DNA of 64,000 nt from Lactuca virosa (Eukaryota; Streptophyta; Magnoliopsida; Asterales; Asteraceae), in assembly GCA_928212115.1 (NCBI GenBank), contig CAKMRJ010003334.1:34087027-34151026 (forward strand), read 5' to 3'. Of this stretch, positions 1-12,495 are shown one piece after another. Below the pieces are notes generated by a model. That model had not been told where the DNA came from, ran no database searches, and saw only the letters and a list, made by a program, of their open reading frames with translations. A program made the position numbers and the translations under genes. Positions within the stretch are counted from its first letter, which is position 1. Each line of letters opens with the position of its first letter.

Positions 1-197
1 CTTGATCAATACTAATTAAATAACATGATTTCATATTAATATATTATACTTGTAATATATTAATAAATCATAAATAACCTCTTTCTCAAATGTCCATCCT
101 ATCAGATTGTTCTAGTGAAGGCAACTCAAAAGGACCATGCTACTCTCAGGTCAAGTACATACCAGTTATAGTTATGGGCTTAGACACCTAATCCAAC
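1..197 (-). mobile_element. Partial 3' LTR of copia element D
   Basis: On the minus strand the LTR begins at 197 with TGTTGGATTA and runs off the left edge of the window. Its sequence, including the AT-rich stretch with repeated taatatatta and the attaattagtattgatcaag segment, matches the complete copia LTRs at 15890-16652 and 23297-24060. A purine-rich tract (minus strand CAAGTGGGATAC, 198-209) sits just before it, as expected for the plus-strand primer of a 3' LTR. The element reads right to left. Confidence 0.85.
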
Positions 198-1054
198 AGT
201 ATCCCACTTGGATAAGTCTAATAACTATAACTGCAAGTATGACTCAAAACCCGACTAGCAATCGCAGCTCCTAAAAACCGCTGATGAACTCTGACGCGTC
301 CTTTAGATAAGGGATCATATAATCCTCTGTTCTTCAAGATATCAGCCGGACAAATACATGGAACAATGTCATACTTATTGTCCAGCAGTTTGTTTCCCGA
401 TTTCCGATTTGTTTGACATAGAACTTAATTGAACACATCAATTAAGTCCTGACCGGGACCGACACATAAGTCAAGACAAAATCGTCGAGGGGCCCAAGAG
501 ATCGCTTTTAATCCTCCAAGAATTAAAAGGAACAAATAAACTTCGACATTATATGCTTGTACTAACTATTCGTTAAATCATACACAACAGTACGTTTTAT
601 AACACCAAGTTACTGATGCGTTTTCACACGATCAATGTACAACCAACTCATAGTCAACAACTCATATATCTCGGTTTGAAGAATTATATGATATTATCGT
701 CTCACAATTACTCGTGATAAATTCCATGAAGTGATTCATGTGAGCGTGGGTTTATTCCAATACTCAGGCCTTATGAGCACTCATGAATGTTGTAGCAATC
801 TTTTGCTATGTCTAAACACTTCAGACAATCTACAAGCCAAATTCATGACAGTCTTGCCTCAATACCTACTTCCAAAGTATGATCGACTGTGGATAGTTTG
901 AATAATTTAATTATTCTGGAAGTCAAAACATGAAAAATGAAACAATAGTAAACAATTGACACAAGATAGTAACTTTAATTATAACTAAATCACTTTTTAT
1001 TTAATCATCAAATGTCAATTACATTTTATCTATTACAAGTTTCTGAACAGCTAT
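198..1054 (-). other. 3' noncoding region of copia D
   Basis: This lies between the end of pol and the 3' LTR and holds no open frame of note. Stretches of it, for example 540-780, are recognisably the same as the 3' part of the internal region of copia C (about 22140-22600, opposite strand). Copia D and copia C therefore belong to one lineage. The conservation of a noncoding tail in an element that has lost its genes (C) suggests a cis role in replication, which is inference. Confidence 0.7.
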
Positions 1055-4000
1055 CTAATCATTGAAACTAATATCGTCCTTCAGCCCAATGCTCCTCGCA
1101 TGCTGCAAGTGCTTAACCCTACTCAGTCCCTTCGTAAGGGGATCTGTTGGGTTCTCCTATGACAATACCCTTTTTACCATGAGGAGTCCTTCTTCCACAT
1201 GATGTCTTATGAAGTGATCATTTCTGTCGATGTGCCTGGATCTACCATGATCCCTTGGGTCCTTGGTTAAGGCGACCGCAACCTCATTGTCATAGAAAAT
1301 CTCCATAGGCTCCTTTACAGCTGATACAACTCCAAGGTCTCCGATGAAGTTCTTCAGCCATATCGCCTCCTTCGACGCTTCGCTTGCTGCTATGTACTCT
1401 TCTTCACACGTTGAATCAGCTACAATCTCATGTTTGGAACTTTTCCAAGTTACTGCTCCTCCAATCAGGGTAAAAACCCAACCCGACCGAGAGCGGAAGT
1501 TATCTCTGTCGGTCTGAAAGCTGGCGTCACTATACCCTGTCACTCTCAAGTCATCGCTCCCACCGAGGGTAAGGACCCAGTCCTTAGTCATTCGCATGTA
1601 CTTGAGAATGTTCTTAACCGCAGTCCAGTGAGCTTTACCAGGATTCCCTTGATATCTGCTGACCATGCTCAAAGCAAAGGCCACATCAGGGCGAGTACAA
1701 GTCATATCATAGATGATCGAGCCAACCGCGGAAGCATATGGTACTCGACTCATCTCTGCTATCTCAGCCTCTGTACTCGGACTCTGAGTCTTACTCAGTT
1801 TGGTATTGCTTTGGATGGGTAAGTCACCTTTCTTGGAATTCTCCATGTTGAACCTTTTCAACACCTTGTCCAAGTAGGTACTCTGACTAAGTCCAATTAG
1901 TATTTTACCCCTGTTTCTCAATATCTTTATCCCTAGGATGTAAGCAGCTTCTCCAAGGTCCTTCATAGCGAAACACTTCCCAAGCCAGGACTTAAACTCC
2001 TGCAAGGTTGGGATGTCATTTTCTATGAGAAGTATGTCATCCACATACAACACCAGAAAGCTAACTATACTCCCGCTAGCTTTGACATATACACATGACT
2101 CATCCTCGCTTCTCGAAAATCCAAACTCTTTGACTTTCTCATCGAAACAAAGATTCCATCTGCGAGATGCTTGTTTCAATCCATAAATGGATTTCTCAAG
2201 CTTACACACTCTATTAGGGTACTTTGCATTAACAAAACCCTCTGGATGACTCATGTAAACATCTTCAGCCAACTTTCCATTAAGGAAAGCGGTTTTGACA
2301 TCCATTTGTCATATTTCATAGTCATGAAATACAGCTATGGCTAGCATAACCCTTATAGATTTAATCTTCGCTACTGGTGAGAAGGTTTCATCATAGTCAA
2401 CTCCATGAGTTTGAGTAAAGCCCTTCGCAACTAGTCGCGCCTTATATGTGTGTACTTTCCCATCCATGTCGGTCTTCTTCTTGAAGATCCACTGGCACCC
2501 GACTGTCTTACGACCTGGTACATTGTCAACCAAGTTCCAAACTTGATTGTCATACATGGACTGAATCTCACTATCCATATCCTCTTTCCAGTTTGCAGAC
2601 TCGGGGCCTACCATGGCTTCCTTGTAGTTGTTAGGTTCATCCAAATTTACCAGTGTGCTATCACTGATAAATGTATCACCCTCAGATGTTATATGGAAAC
2701 CATATAACACAGGTGGAACACTAACTCTATTGGAACGCCTCAGAGGTACGTATTCGTCAATTGGTTCAACAAGAGTTTCCTCCTCAGGTTGATCGTTAGT
2801 GTTTGAGGTTCCTTCATCACTTAACTCTTGAAGCTCTTCAAGGTCAGTTTGCCTCCCATTGTCCTCTTGGCATATGAGTTCTCTCTCTTGGAAAACCCAT
2901 CTCCTCGCAACGAAGACAACATTGTCACTCGGTCTATAGAAGAGATATCTAAAGGACTTCTGTGGGTAGCCGATGAAAATACATCGCTCACTACGAGGTT
3001 CGAGCTTGTCGTGAGTCTCACGCCTCACAAAAGCCTCGCAACCCTAAACCTTGATGTGTGCTAATGAGGGAACCTTCCCTGTCCACATCTCGTGAGGTGT
3101 TTTGACAACCTTCTTAGTTGGAACTAGATTAAGGATATGGGCGGCAGTCTCTAAGGCATACCCCCAGAATGAGATAGGTAACGAAGCTCGACTCATCATG
3201 GAACGAACCATGTCCAACAAGGTTCGATTGCGCCTCTCAGCCACACCATTAAGTTGTGGTGTCCTAGGTGGCGTCAATTGTGAAATAATTCCACATTCCT
3301 TAAGATAGTCGTGGAACTCGATACTAAGATACTCACCACCTCGATCGGATCAGAGCATCTTTATCTTCCTGCCCAGCTGATTCTCCACTTCTTGTTTAAA
3401 CTCTTTGAACTTTTCAAAGGTTTCTGACTTATGCTTGATTAAGTAGACATAGCCATATCTGTTGTAATCATCAGTGAAAGTCACATAGAAGCGGTTAGCA
3501 TCCTTTTTGGCGGTTATGAAGGATCCACACACATCGGTGTGTATGAGATCCAACAAACCTTCACCCTTTTCACAAGTACCAGTGAAGGGTGACTTGGTCA
3601 TCATTCCAAGCAACCAAGATTCGCAAGTGTCATCCGACCTTAAGTCGAATGACTCCAAGACTCCAGCCTTTTGGAGTTGGCCTATGCGCTTCTTGTTGAC
3701 ATGTCCAAGACGACAATGCCACAAGGATGCCTTATCCAAACTATTGGTAGAATCAATGTGCAACACATTATTTCCTAAGTTGTCTACAACCATCACAGTT
3801 TCATATACAACATTACAAGGCAATGCTTTAAAATAAAATACACCATTATAAAAAGCATCAATAGAACCACTTTCATTATCAAATGAAAATCTAAAACCTT
3901 GTTTGTACAAACTATGAAAGGAAATAATGTTTCTCGCCATATCGGACGAGTAGCAACAGTGATTCAAATCTAATTCTAACCCATTACTAAGCAATAAAGA

Positions 4001-4069
4001 ATAAACTCTAATCTTGGTGACAGGAGACATTTTCCTATTCCCCATGATCAAGTTCATCTTCCCGTGCTC
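1055..4069 (-). pseudogene. Copia D pol: protease end, integrase, reverse transcriptase, RNase H (broken)
   Basis: This is the pol part of a Ty1/copia polyprotein read on the minus strand. From right to left the sequence shows the C-terminal half of the protease region, the GAG_pre-integrase zinc region (LWHCRLGHV), the integrase core (HTDVCG, SDRGGEY, ERRNRTL), reverse transcriptase with an intact YVDD, and RNase H. The integrase zinc pair reads CESW where a second Cys is expected. Stops cut the frame near 3347-3349 (before SDRGGEY), 3041-3043 (before GCEAFV), 2306-2308 (before QMDVK) and 1154-1156. The frame otherwise continues to a TAG at 1055. Three of these four stops look like G:C to A:T changes of Arg or Trp codons, judged from family consensus. 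The right end is cut at the junction with solo LTR S. It is a copia and not a gypsy element because integrase precedes RT. Confidence 0.93.
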
Positions 4070-4446
4070 CACATTGTAACACCCTGTTTATTTAATAAAA
4101 TAAATAAACAAATTAATGAATGAATAGTAGCCCTAAAATTAATAATTATATAGCAAGGTGATGGTCTCGAGGAGTTAACTGTCATAATTTTAGAAGGCGG
4201 GGATTAAAGTGTAAAATCCGGACTTAATTTGTAAGTAATATTGAAGACAGGGGCTGCTTGGTAACAATTAGGACTCAATATGAAAGGAATTATGGATGCA
4301 AGGGATAAAATGTAAATTCCGGATTTATATTGTAAAGATTTATGGAATCAGGGGTTAAAAAGGTAAATCTTGGATCTGTTTTGAAAGAAAAGGGGGAAAG
4401 AGGGACTGTTTGTGTAAACATGGGAGGAAGTTTGGATGATGCGGGA

Positions 4447-4455
4447 TATATAAAC
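4447..4455 (+). promoter_or_regulatory. TATA box of solo LTR S
   Basis: TATATAAAC lies 373 bp into the LTR, followed by a leader with AAACCCTAAACC. The position suits the U3/R boundary of a gypsy LTR. That the solo LTR is transcribed is not shown. Confidence 0.55.
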
Positions 4456-5339
4456 CCGCTACACGCTGAAACCCTAAACCTAAGGAGCAGCCGCCGGATG
4501 ATCTTCCAGCCGCCGGATGATCTTCCAGCCGTCATTCTCTCATCGACCACCTCCGGCAGCGGGCCTGAAGGTTGGTACCGAGGCTGCTGTTGCGTTTTTC
4601 CCTTTCCTCCGAGGCGTACGTTGCATCGACGTGAACCACCGTGGGTTGCGTTTACATCACTGAATGCCGCCTGTTGGCGCCGTCGCCGCCGCTGTAGCGC
4701 TCTGGAACCGCAACTTCCATTTTCCTTTAAGACCAAGTGTCGCCGCTTCTGTTGTGGCGGAGAATGAAGACCAGTGGTTGGATATCGGGGCAGAAGAGGA
4801 TGAAGTAATGATGCGATGTTGCTGCCGGCGATGACGTCATGGACACAGTTTCACTGTCACCAAACCGCCGAAGCCACCTATCGATTCTGCTGGGGATTGA
4901 ACTCCGCAAGCCTGTGATGTCGTCCGCCTCACCCGTTTTCCTGTTACATCAGAAATCGCCGCCGGACGCTGGGTTGATGTCGCTGCCGCTATTTTTTCTT
5001 TCCGCCACCTTCGAGCACCGGGTGTGGGTGGCTGTGGTTATGCATCAGTGTGTGTGTATTGTAATGGTATAGGGTTGCAGGAGCGCGTCTTGGCCAGAGA
5101 TCCGAAGAGAACCGTCACTGCCACCACCGTGAGGTGGTGGCTGCCACCATGAACCACCGTGGGTGGGTGTATCTAGTATGTGTGTGTTGCTTTTGGTATT
5201 TCCATTTGTAAATTGTAACAAAAAAATGGAATAATGAGAAAGAAATTCGAAACCACCACCGTGAGGTGGTGGCTGCCGCCACCGGCCGCCGTGTCAGGTG
5301 GCGGTGTGCTTGTTGTGTTTGACTCGTTTGGATGTTTGG

Positions 5340-6080
5340 ACAAGGGACTAAGAAACCCTAATAGGCCCAATGAGGCTTAATGGGCTTAATGAACCCTAAT
5401 GGGCCCAATGAAGCTTAATGGACCCAAAAGCCCAAACATGTGACTAATGGGTGTAATAAACCCTAATTGGCCTAAGGAAAACCCTAATGGGCTTAAGGAC
5501 TTGGTTTTGGGCCTATTGGGCTAAGATGGGGTTGGAAACCCTAATTAGGGTTTAGAAAAACCCTAATATTGGATTTATGGGCTTGGACTTATTGAGACCC
5601 ACTTTTGGGCCATTGGAATAATGGAATTGTGTGATTAAGCCCAATCACACCATATGACTTATTTAGAAGAATGATGGACTTAATGGATTAAGTCCTTAAT
5701 GGATTAAGTCCTTAATGGGTTAAGTGAGAAACACTTAACCCTAATCGTCATTTTATGTGAAACCCTAATTTCACTTGGGTTAGTGTTGGGCCTTTTATTG
5801 GGCCTTGATGATTGGGTTGTTAATGGGCCATCCAAGGTCAAGCAATTGGACTAGAATAATTTAATGGTCCTAGAGTAAGGCCCATGTAAGGGATTTGGGC
5901 CCAATTTGGAAAATTGGGCCATAGATGGGCCATAGTTTGGGCCTTAATGATTATATGATGTTGGGCCTTAGAATGAGACCATGTATAGGCCTAGGCCCAA
6001 TTTGGAAAATTAGGCCATATGTTGGGCTTTGAGCCATAGTTGGAATTTTGGGCCTTGGATTGGGCCTTGGGCTTGAATAA
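5340..6080 (+). repeat. Cluster of Site II (TGGGCY) and telo-box (AAACCCTAA) motifs
   Basis: About two dozen TGGGCC/TGGGCT motifs, counting both strands, and roughly eight AACCCTAA motifs occur within 740 bp. The block is made of diverged short repeats such as TTGGGCCTT and GGCCCAATTTGG. In plant genes TGGGCY is bound by TCP factors and often pairs with telo-boxes in promoters of ribosomal-protein and cell-cycle genes. Confidence 0.7.
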
Positions 6081-6419
6081 AGCCTAGCACGGGGTAATGT
6101 AGTAATTATCCAAAGTATGCACTTATGGTTATGTACTGGAACCTAATTATTAATTGGGTGTTATTTTGGTGTTGACAGTTCGGGAATCTGTCAGCCAGCA
6201 GCTGGAGTTGAGTCTGCGGGACTTCAGCAGTGTGGGATTGTGTCTACGGGACTTCAGCAGTGTGAAGTGAGTTACCTTCCAGTAGCGGTGGGTCTACGGC
6301 CACAATGCCGGCCCACCAGTAGGAGTTGTATGTTAGATGATTGTCTTTGTGATATCATCTAGGTTTGCTACTACCTGATATGTTATATGCTGGCATGATA
6401 TGTTATATGTGATAGTAGT

Positions 6420-6870
6420 AGCGTTCGGTTGTTAGGACCGATGGGTAGGTCAGACACCCCAGATATGTCTGACAGTATGTGATGATATGTTTATATGCTG
6501 GCATGATATGTTATATGTGATAGTGGTAGTAGGAGGGGAATAGTCCCCAAGTTCGGCTGTTAGGACCGAAGGGTAGTTCGGACACCCCAGATATGTCTGA
6601 TAGTATGGTTATGTTATGATATATGTGATATTAGCAGTAGGGGTGGAATAGTCCCCGAGGGTCGGTTGTTAGGACCGACGGGTAGGTCAGCACCCCAGAA
6701 TGGCTTGACACGGGTAAGTCAACACCCCAGAATGGCTTGACATGGGTAGGTCAGCACCCCAGAATGGCTTGACACGGGTAGGTCGGCACCCCAGAATGGC
6801 CGTACCGGGTAGGTCGGCACCCCAGAATGGTCGTACCGGGTAGGTCGGGCACCCCAGAATTGCCCGACAG
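6420..6870 (+). repeat. Minisatellites in solo LTR S (about 130-bp and 31-33-bp units)
   Basis: From 6420 to 6680 a unit of about 130 bp recurs three times, containing GTTAGGACCGA, GGGTAGGTC and GATATGTTATATGTGATAG. From about 6680 to 6870 a shorter unit recurs six times, built on GGGTAGGTC, GCACCCCAGAATGG and a variable GACA/GTACC end. The array stops about 40 bp before the conserved GGGGAACTCACTAAGC block. Confidence 0.8.
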
Positions 6871-7187
6871 TATGTATGCTTTGTGATTGTATGGTATGTG
6901 GTATGATGGGGGAACTCACTAAGCTTCGTGCTTACGGTTTTCAGTTTTGGTTTCAGGTACTTCGTGTTTAAAGGAAAGGAGCCGGCTTGATCGCAGCGCA
7001 TCACACTATGTTTTCCGCACATGAGATCTTTGGGATTACACTCTGATATGGTTTTATGATAATATGTTTTGATTACTGACACTTTGGTTTGACACGAGAT
7101 ATTATTATGAATATTTTTACACTGATGGTTTTATGTAATAACTTATTTAAAAATGAAATTTTTGGCCTTGAAAATTGGGATGTTACA

Positions 7188-8222
7188 CACATCCCTACTT
7201 CTTTTTAGTCCATGTATATCAGAACAAGTGTGAATAACACAACCTGTATCAAGGACCCAAGAACAAGAATGTGATGAGTTAGTAGATAGAATAGTATAAA
7301 TACCTGCATGGGTAGGCTTAACCTTCCCATCCTTAACACCCTGCAAGTATTTGGGGAAGCTTAGCTTCCAGTGCCCTTTATCATGACAATAGAAACACTC
7401 TGCTTCTTTCGGATTGGTAGAGGGATTAGCAGAACCAGCTTTGGTCCCACTAGAAGAGGATCCATCATGAGACTTTCCCTTGCGACTCCCTTGCGACTCT
7501 TAGATTAGAAGGAGACTTCCACTTCTTCCCTTTCCCATGTCCAATTGCCAGGATTGGGGCAGCAACAGTAGGAGTAGGAGTAGATACAACAAAGTTTCCT
7601 TTTAGACTACTTTCAGCAGTTCTCAAAAGGCCTTGAAGCTTGCTAAGAGTGACCTCCTCCTTGTTAATATGATAAGTCATACGAAACTGATCATAACAAG
7701 GAGGCAATGAGTGTGGGATAATATAAATGGACAACTCTTCATCAAAGTTCACATTCAACTTCAGCAAGCGGTCCACAAACCTTTGCATTTTCTGCAAGTG
7801 AGTCGTGATGAACTCTCCATCCTTCATCTTTGTTGTAATCATGGAGGCAATGATTTCATACCTTTCCTGACGAGCACTTTGATGGTATCTTTCCATCAAG
7901 TCTTGGTGCATCTCGAAAGGGTAGTAGTCCTCATAGGACTTTGGAGTTCAGCCGACATAGTAGCCAACATGATACAAGACACCTTCGTGGCGTCCTTCTC
8001 ATGAGTCCTATACTCAACGATCTCCTCAGGCGTAGCAGTGGACTCATCAATCTCCTTTAGCTCTTTGTCAAGGACATATTCTTTGTCCTTGTAACGAGTG
8101 ACCATCCTAATGTTCCGAATCCAGTCATTGAAGTTCGAACCATCAAAGATGACTCTCCCACACAAGTTCATGAGGGAGAAAGAGCCAGAAGGGTTGGAGC
8201 CAGAAGCGGTGTTGGAAGACAT
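7188..8222 (-). pseudogene. Copia D gag and start of protease (broken)
   Basis: The minus-strand frame opens at 8222 with MSSNTASGSNPSGSFSLMNL and continues through a copia gag (UBN2/DUF4219 type; FDGSNFNDWIRNIRM, then YHQSARQERYEII). A single-base shift near 7935-7945 breaks the frame before EDYYPFEMHQD. An exact 11-bp tandem duplication near 7484-7505 breaks it again downstream of the RTAESSLKG segment. A zinc knuckle is visible at about 7350-7400 as CFYCHDKGHWKLSF, in which the last Cys of CCHC is Phe. The protease motif WVLDTGC follows near 7250, and the reading is then cut by solo LTR S; its continuation begins at 4069. It encodes a capsid-like protein and protease that no longer form a working polyprotein. 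Confidence 0.9.
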
Positions 8223-9238
8223 CTGAAAAAGAAAGACAAAGTTTAGATTAGATAAGAATCCTTAATATAACACAATATTTTACAATTCGGAAGAGGGATG
8301 CCGTAATCCAATTGCAAAATATTTGAAGGTAGGTAAATGACGATTTACCAATTTCCACCATGAAAAACGAAATTGATTATTAAGTTTTAATTGGATTAAA
8401 ATTCCTAGATTCCTTTGAGATTCATTGAACTTTTCAATGGCATATTTAAATCTCGATTATGCCCTTCAAGTTTGTGATTGGGATACCGAAGATCACAAAC
8501 AAGGTGTGAATAACCATGCAAATGTGCTTGATACACTTGATGCCATTTATCACCTAATCAATATGCCGGTTAACCACAAACGCTCCATTAATCTATGACA
8601 AACATCAAGCTACCCTTTGCACCCTTACTAGTCCAAGTTAATGTGCCGGTTAACCACACACGCTCCATTAACGACTTGGCAAGGTGCAAAGTGCAATTTC
8701 ATAGAATAGCATGATTTTCACATTTTTCGTAAAGTAACTAAGATTGGGAATTTAATAAAACATTTAGTTACTTTATAATTATCATTATACTTTTAAAGAG
8801 AATTAATGTCCTATCCTACCCGTTCGGCTAACGACCCTCCACCAGTCAAGGAAATGGTGGGTGAGAGTGGACACCCATTAAACCACCATTTTATAGGCAG
8901 TAACCTTATACCCCCCTTATAGACCGACTTCGTGAATGAGGCCTACTAACGGTAAAACTGACTTGTCTTATACATATATATAACTATTAAACATTTAATA
9001 TTACAATAGTATAAGGGTTGAATTTTAAACTTTTAAAATCCTAGGGTTTGGAATTAAATATTTCATGAATGAGACTTTACAAATTCCAAAACTTAAGGGA
9101 AAGTTTTGAAACTCTTCAAAACTCTTGGTTTCCATAACTTATGAGTTAATGTTTTTTTTTATGAATGAGTGTTTTCATTTTCCATAACTTGAGGACAAGT
9201 TATCGAGTTCTTTAAAAGCGTTTAGATCAATTTCAACC
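8223..9238 (-). other. 5' leader of copia D (partial)
   Basis: This noncoding leader lies upstream of gag. Long parts of it match the leader of copia C at about 17100-18310 on the other strand, including the segment with CCTACCCGTTCGGCTAACG, the AACTTGTCCTCAAGTTAT repeats and two copies of a GTGTGGTTAACCGGCACA-like element (8564-8587, 8642-8667). The primer-binding site and 5' LTR are missing, because the leader is cut near 9238 where Athila-like sequence begins. Confidence 0.75.
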
Positions 9239-11297
9239 AATGTAATTATTATGTAATTTTGTCATTGATCTAGTCTGACTAATAAGGAAAGATAATTCAA
9301 AGCAACAATTTAAAAGTCGGTTCCAAAACCTATAAATTGCGATTGTCGGCCAAATTAAGAGGAGAACTCGATTTTCATTGATCCTTGGTCGACAAGTAAC
9401 CTTCCTTCTGCCATTTTGAGAGTCTAAAAGGCCGTTAAGCTGACAAGAGCGAAAATCTGAGGGATTAGAGAGCGGATTCATACCAGAGATCATGTGGTTT
9501 GTTGTTCTGATCATGATTAGCATTTCACTGTGACTCCACTATGTGTTTACTTTCTGATTTAGGTATTAAACCCTTTGCTTTGTGTTTATGACTAGTTGAA
9601 TCTTTTAGAATTTGGATTAATTGCTATTTGAATTTTTATTCTTATTTAATTTATTTTGTCAAGTTTGATTGCAAAATCCATATGTGTTAAAGAATGTTAC
9701 TTTATTCCCTATTGCTGAATTAATAGAGTTGAGATGACCATTCTGATTGTGTTAATTTGAATCATAATTGTCTATGATCATTGGTAATTATGACTAGTGT
9801 TGGACCAAAACCTAGGGTTAGGAAATAAAGTGGTGAACTTTAATGTGTGTGCATGAGTAGATGACCATTTTATGCATGATTTAACTCCTATGACCATTAG
9901 GGTTAAATAAGATCAAATCTTGCTTAATACGAACTAAATATTGATTTGCATGATTGTTTGTTCACTTGATCAATGAATTAATAGTTGTGTTAAAATCAAA
10001 GGATTGGTAGTCTGACCATGATGCTAGTCATATTAGGAATCGGTGAATAATGAATAAATATTCATTGTATCAGTAGTTAGCCATTATTTTGAGATGTAAT
10101 TTGTCTAAATCAAAGTACCTAAAAAGATTTGTCTTCAGTCAGTTTATCGAGATTTGCAGTTTAATAGGTTATTTGAGATTTAATTTAATAAAACCCTTAT
10201 TGATTGCTTTTGTGTGATTTGTGAAACCTATAATCAAGAATTTCAAATTAATTCACCATCGTTCCCCTTGTGTTCGACACATAGTCTTACCACAACTATA
10301 CTATTGCATGATTAGGTACATTGCCAAGTGTATTTATTAGTCTGATTGAGATAAAATCAGTTTTATAGATTTAAAACTTGAGTAATTAAAATATATATAA
10401 AAACACACATCAAGTTTTTGGCGCCATTGTAGGGGAACGGTTTCCAATTGATTTGGTTTATTTGATTATTCGTTATTTGTGTTAATTTTTAGTTTTATTT
10501 TATTTTTAAATTTCGTTGATAATGTGTCATTTGTCGGAAGGTTGTTATTGTAGTTTTGTGCATAATTTAATTATTCAAAGGTGCCCAATGGAATGCGATT
10601 GAAGAAATAATAAAATGAACAAAAGGAAAAAAATCATTACGAAATTTACGCCCAACGTAGGTGCTAATACGCCTTGCGTACAGAACCGATGATCGTGACT
10701 AAAACTTCTCGGCATAGCGAGTACGCCCAACGTACTTTTGGATTACGCCCCACGTACGTAAGGAAAACACGGCTTCAGATTTGAGCCTCACCGGGTACGC
10801 CCATCGTACAAAATCCATACGCCCGACGTAAATCGTCATCTCAGGTTTTAGTGTTCTTTCCTGATTTCTTTTTCACTTTCACATATCTTTCAATATCTCT
10901 CGCTGTATCGGCTTATACTTCACAAAAAGATCCAAATTTTCTTATTCTTTTGCTAACTTCGACACAAAGGTATGTTGTATGTTAACCCTTTTACTTTAAT
11001 TTGTGTTTAATTTTTAGCAGTTTGCTGCATTCTTGATTTGGGGTTGATTATTCATGAAATTGGTGATAGATAATACTTAAATGGACCGATTAAGACCCTT
11101 AGAACTAAACCTTGGGACTTCTTTTGGCTTGGACTTCGACTACAACATCACAGGTCGCATCGTGCGAGCGTACGCCCAACGTACGTCGGTATGCCCAACT
11201 CTGGAATTTTTTCTGTTTTATTAGTCCGGTTGAGATAAAATCAATTTTATAAATTTAAAACTTGATTAATTAAAAAATATATATAAAAACACACGTC
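9239..11297 (+). mobile_element. Athila/Tat-like element K, internally deleted
   Basis: An LTR-like stretch (about 9239-10412) ends ACACACATCA and is followed at once by GTTTTTGGCGCCATTGTAG. That resembles the tRNA-Asp-type primer-binding site TGGCGCCGTTGCCGGGGA of Athila-like elements, with changes. The internal part (10413 to about 11219) has no gag or pol; it holds several TACGCCCAACGTA motifs and a pyrimidine-rich tract. The last 78 bp of the LTR recur at 11220-11297, ending ACACACGTCA, which marks the remains of a 3' LTR. The left LTR boundary is uncertain. The element has no coding capacity. Confidence 0.6.
10640..11190 (+). repeat. GTACGCCCAACGTAC motif cluster in element K
   Basis: Copies are at 10647-10659, 10721-10735, 10744-10757, about 10795-10810 and 11170-11184. 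Each is a near-palindrome with TACG/CGTA arms around a CCCAA-type centre. The same motif occurs in gypsy LTRs L and E. Confidence 0.85.
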
Positions 11298-11828
11298 AGT
11301 GGCTGACGTTAGGAAGGACCCCAAGGGGTTAGAGTCCTTAAATAGGGCTCAAAACCACGAAATTAGGGTTTTAACCCTCTGGCGATACGCTTAGCGTAAC
11401 ACCCTAAAAACGCGTCCCCTTCAGCTTAGTATGCCCAACATACTACCTAGTGTACGCCCAACGTACTGCCAGACTCCCTTTTCCAGCTTAACTTCAAACA
11501 ACCATAACTTCTTCGTTTCAACTCTGTTTTCGATGATCCTTATATCCAAGGAAAGGTGTAGACAAGCTCTACGATTCTATCTTGATACTTATAACTAAAA
11601 GCATCTTGAATTAAGGTTCGTAATTTATGCAAGAAGCCCGAAATATAACCTTTTTTTTCCTAATTTACCGCTCAGCTTCCATCGAACGATCCAAGGTTTA
11701 AATCACTTATCCAACATCATACACCTCCAATAGAGTCTAAACTACATTCCATTTAAGCCCAAGGCCTCCATTTGACCCATTTATTGTCCATAATCCTAAA
11801 ATAAGAACTTCTCGAAACAAGATGTTAC
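11298..11828 (-). mobile_element. Gypsy LTR fragment L
   Basis: On the minus strand it starts at 11828 with TGTAACATCTTG. It then contains a CATAACTTCTTCG segment (11506 onward), motif GTACGTTGGGCGTAC (11452-11466), AACCCTAATTT and the core-promoter-like CCCTATTTAAGG (11336-11347). The downstream half of the LTR is missing, and its end against element K near 11298 is not a clean LTR terminus. Confidence 0.6.
11336..11466 (-). promoter_or_regulatory. Promoter-like block of LTR L with GTACGCCCAACGTAC motifs
   Basis: Reading on the minus strand, the motif copies (11452-11466, and a diverged AGTATGCCCAACATACT at 11428-11444) come first, then a telo-box-like AACCCTAATTT, then CCCTATTTAAGG. The same order occurs in LTRs A and I. 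Confidence 0.6.
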
Positions 11829-12495
11829 ATTGATATATAGTGTTTATGACATATGAATTGCTAGATCTAGAGGTAGAACATATCCTAGAGTTATGTGGTA
11901 AAAGTTAGTGGCTATAGTTATGTTAGAGAGCATTACTAACATATAATATGTTCTTATGTTGCTTGTCTTGATCATAGATAGGTAGTTCTTAGATCTTATC
12001 ATTCATATTCCAATAAATATCTAATAATCAATTTGGTGATCTTAAGTTACTTAACCATTGTAATTAAAGTGTATAAATTGGTATATGTCAGGTAATCAGA
12101 TCATGATAAGTAGTAAATTATAATTGGTAACCAACGGAATAAATCTATTATCTTGAAATTAACCATAGAAAAAAGGGGGATTCGAAGCTAAACGAAAGTG
12201 TCTTTTATTCTTGATTAAACATCATTTTCTAGTTGTTTTCTTTTATTTGAAGTGATTAATTAAGTGTTTTAATTTAAGTTTTTATGAACTTGAAAAATCA
12301 GATAAAACCCCCAATTAAAGTTATTTCTTTTAGTTTAATTATTAGCAATTAGTTTTTAGTTTAAAATTTCGTTCCATGTGTTCGACCCCTTACTTACTCT
12401 ACTTTACTATTACATGACTGGATACACTGCCTATTGTGTTTTAGCTGGTAAAATCGGTTAGGGTTATAAATTTAAAGCTTAGTGAGTTTAAAACA
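11829..12495 (+). mobile_element. LTR fragment M, related to K and G
   Basis: It ends TTTAAAACACATCA. The preceding 130 bp (TGTTCGACCCCTTACTTACT, then GGATACACTGCCTATTGTG) resemble the LTR 3' ends of element K (10263-10412) and element G (minus strand, 53594-53720). No primer-binding site follows. The left end is not resolved. Confidence 0.5.

Larger units (their letters stand above)
4075..7187 (+). mobile_element. Solo LTR S of a Ty3/gypsy element, with target duplication
   Basis: It starts TGTAACACCC and ends GGGATGTTACA, and it is flanked by a perfect 5-bp duplication, CACAT, at 4070-4074 and 7188-7192. No second LTR, primer-binding site or coding region lies inside, so it is a solo LTR left by recombination between LTRs. 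At 3113 bp it is long. It carries a TATA box, an exact 19-bp tandem duplication at 4491-4528, hairpins with CCACCAC/GTGGTGG arms near 5119-5138 and 5254-5273, a dense cluster of TGGGCY and AAACCCTAA motifs (5340-6080) and minisatellites (6420-6870). The GGGGAACTCACTAAGC block near 6909 gives plus orientation. It split the protease region of copia D. Confidence 0.9.

Noticed and set aside
4290..4767. Overlapping open frames of 141 and 148 codons on both strands
   Set aside because: They are GC-rich LTR leader of solo LTR S, with no homology or codon pattern of a gene.
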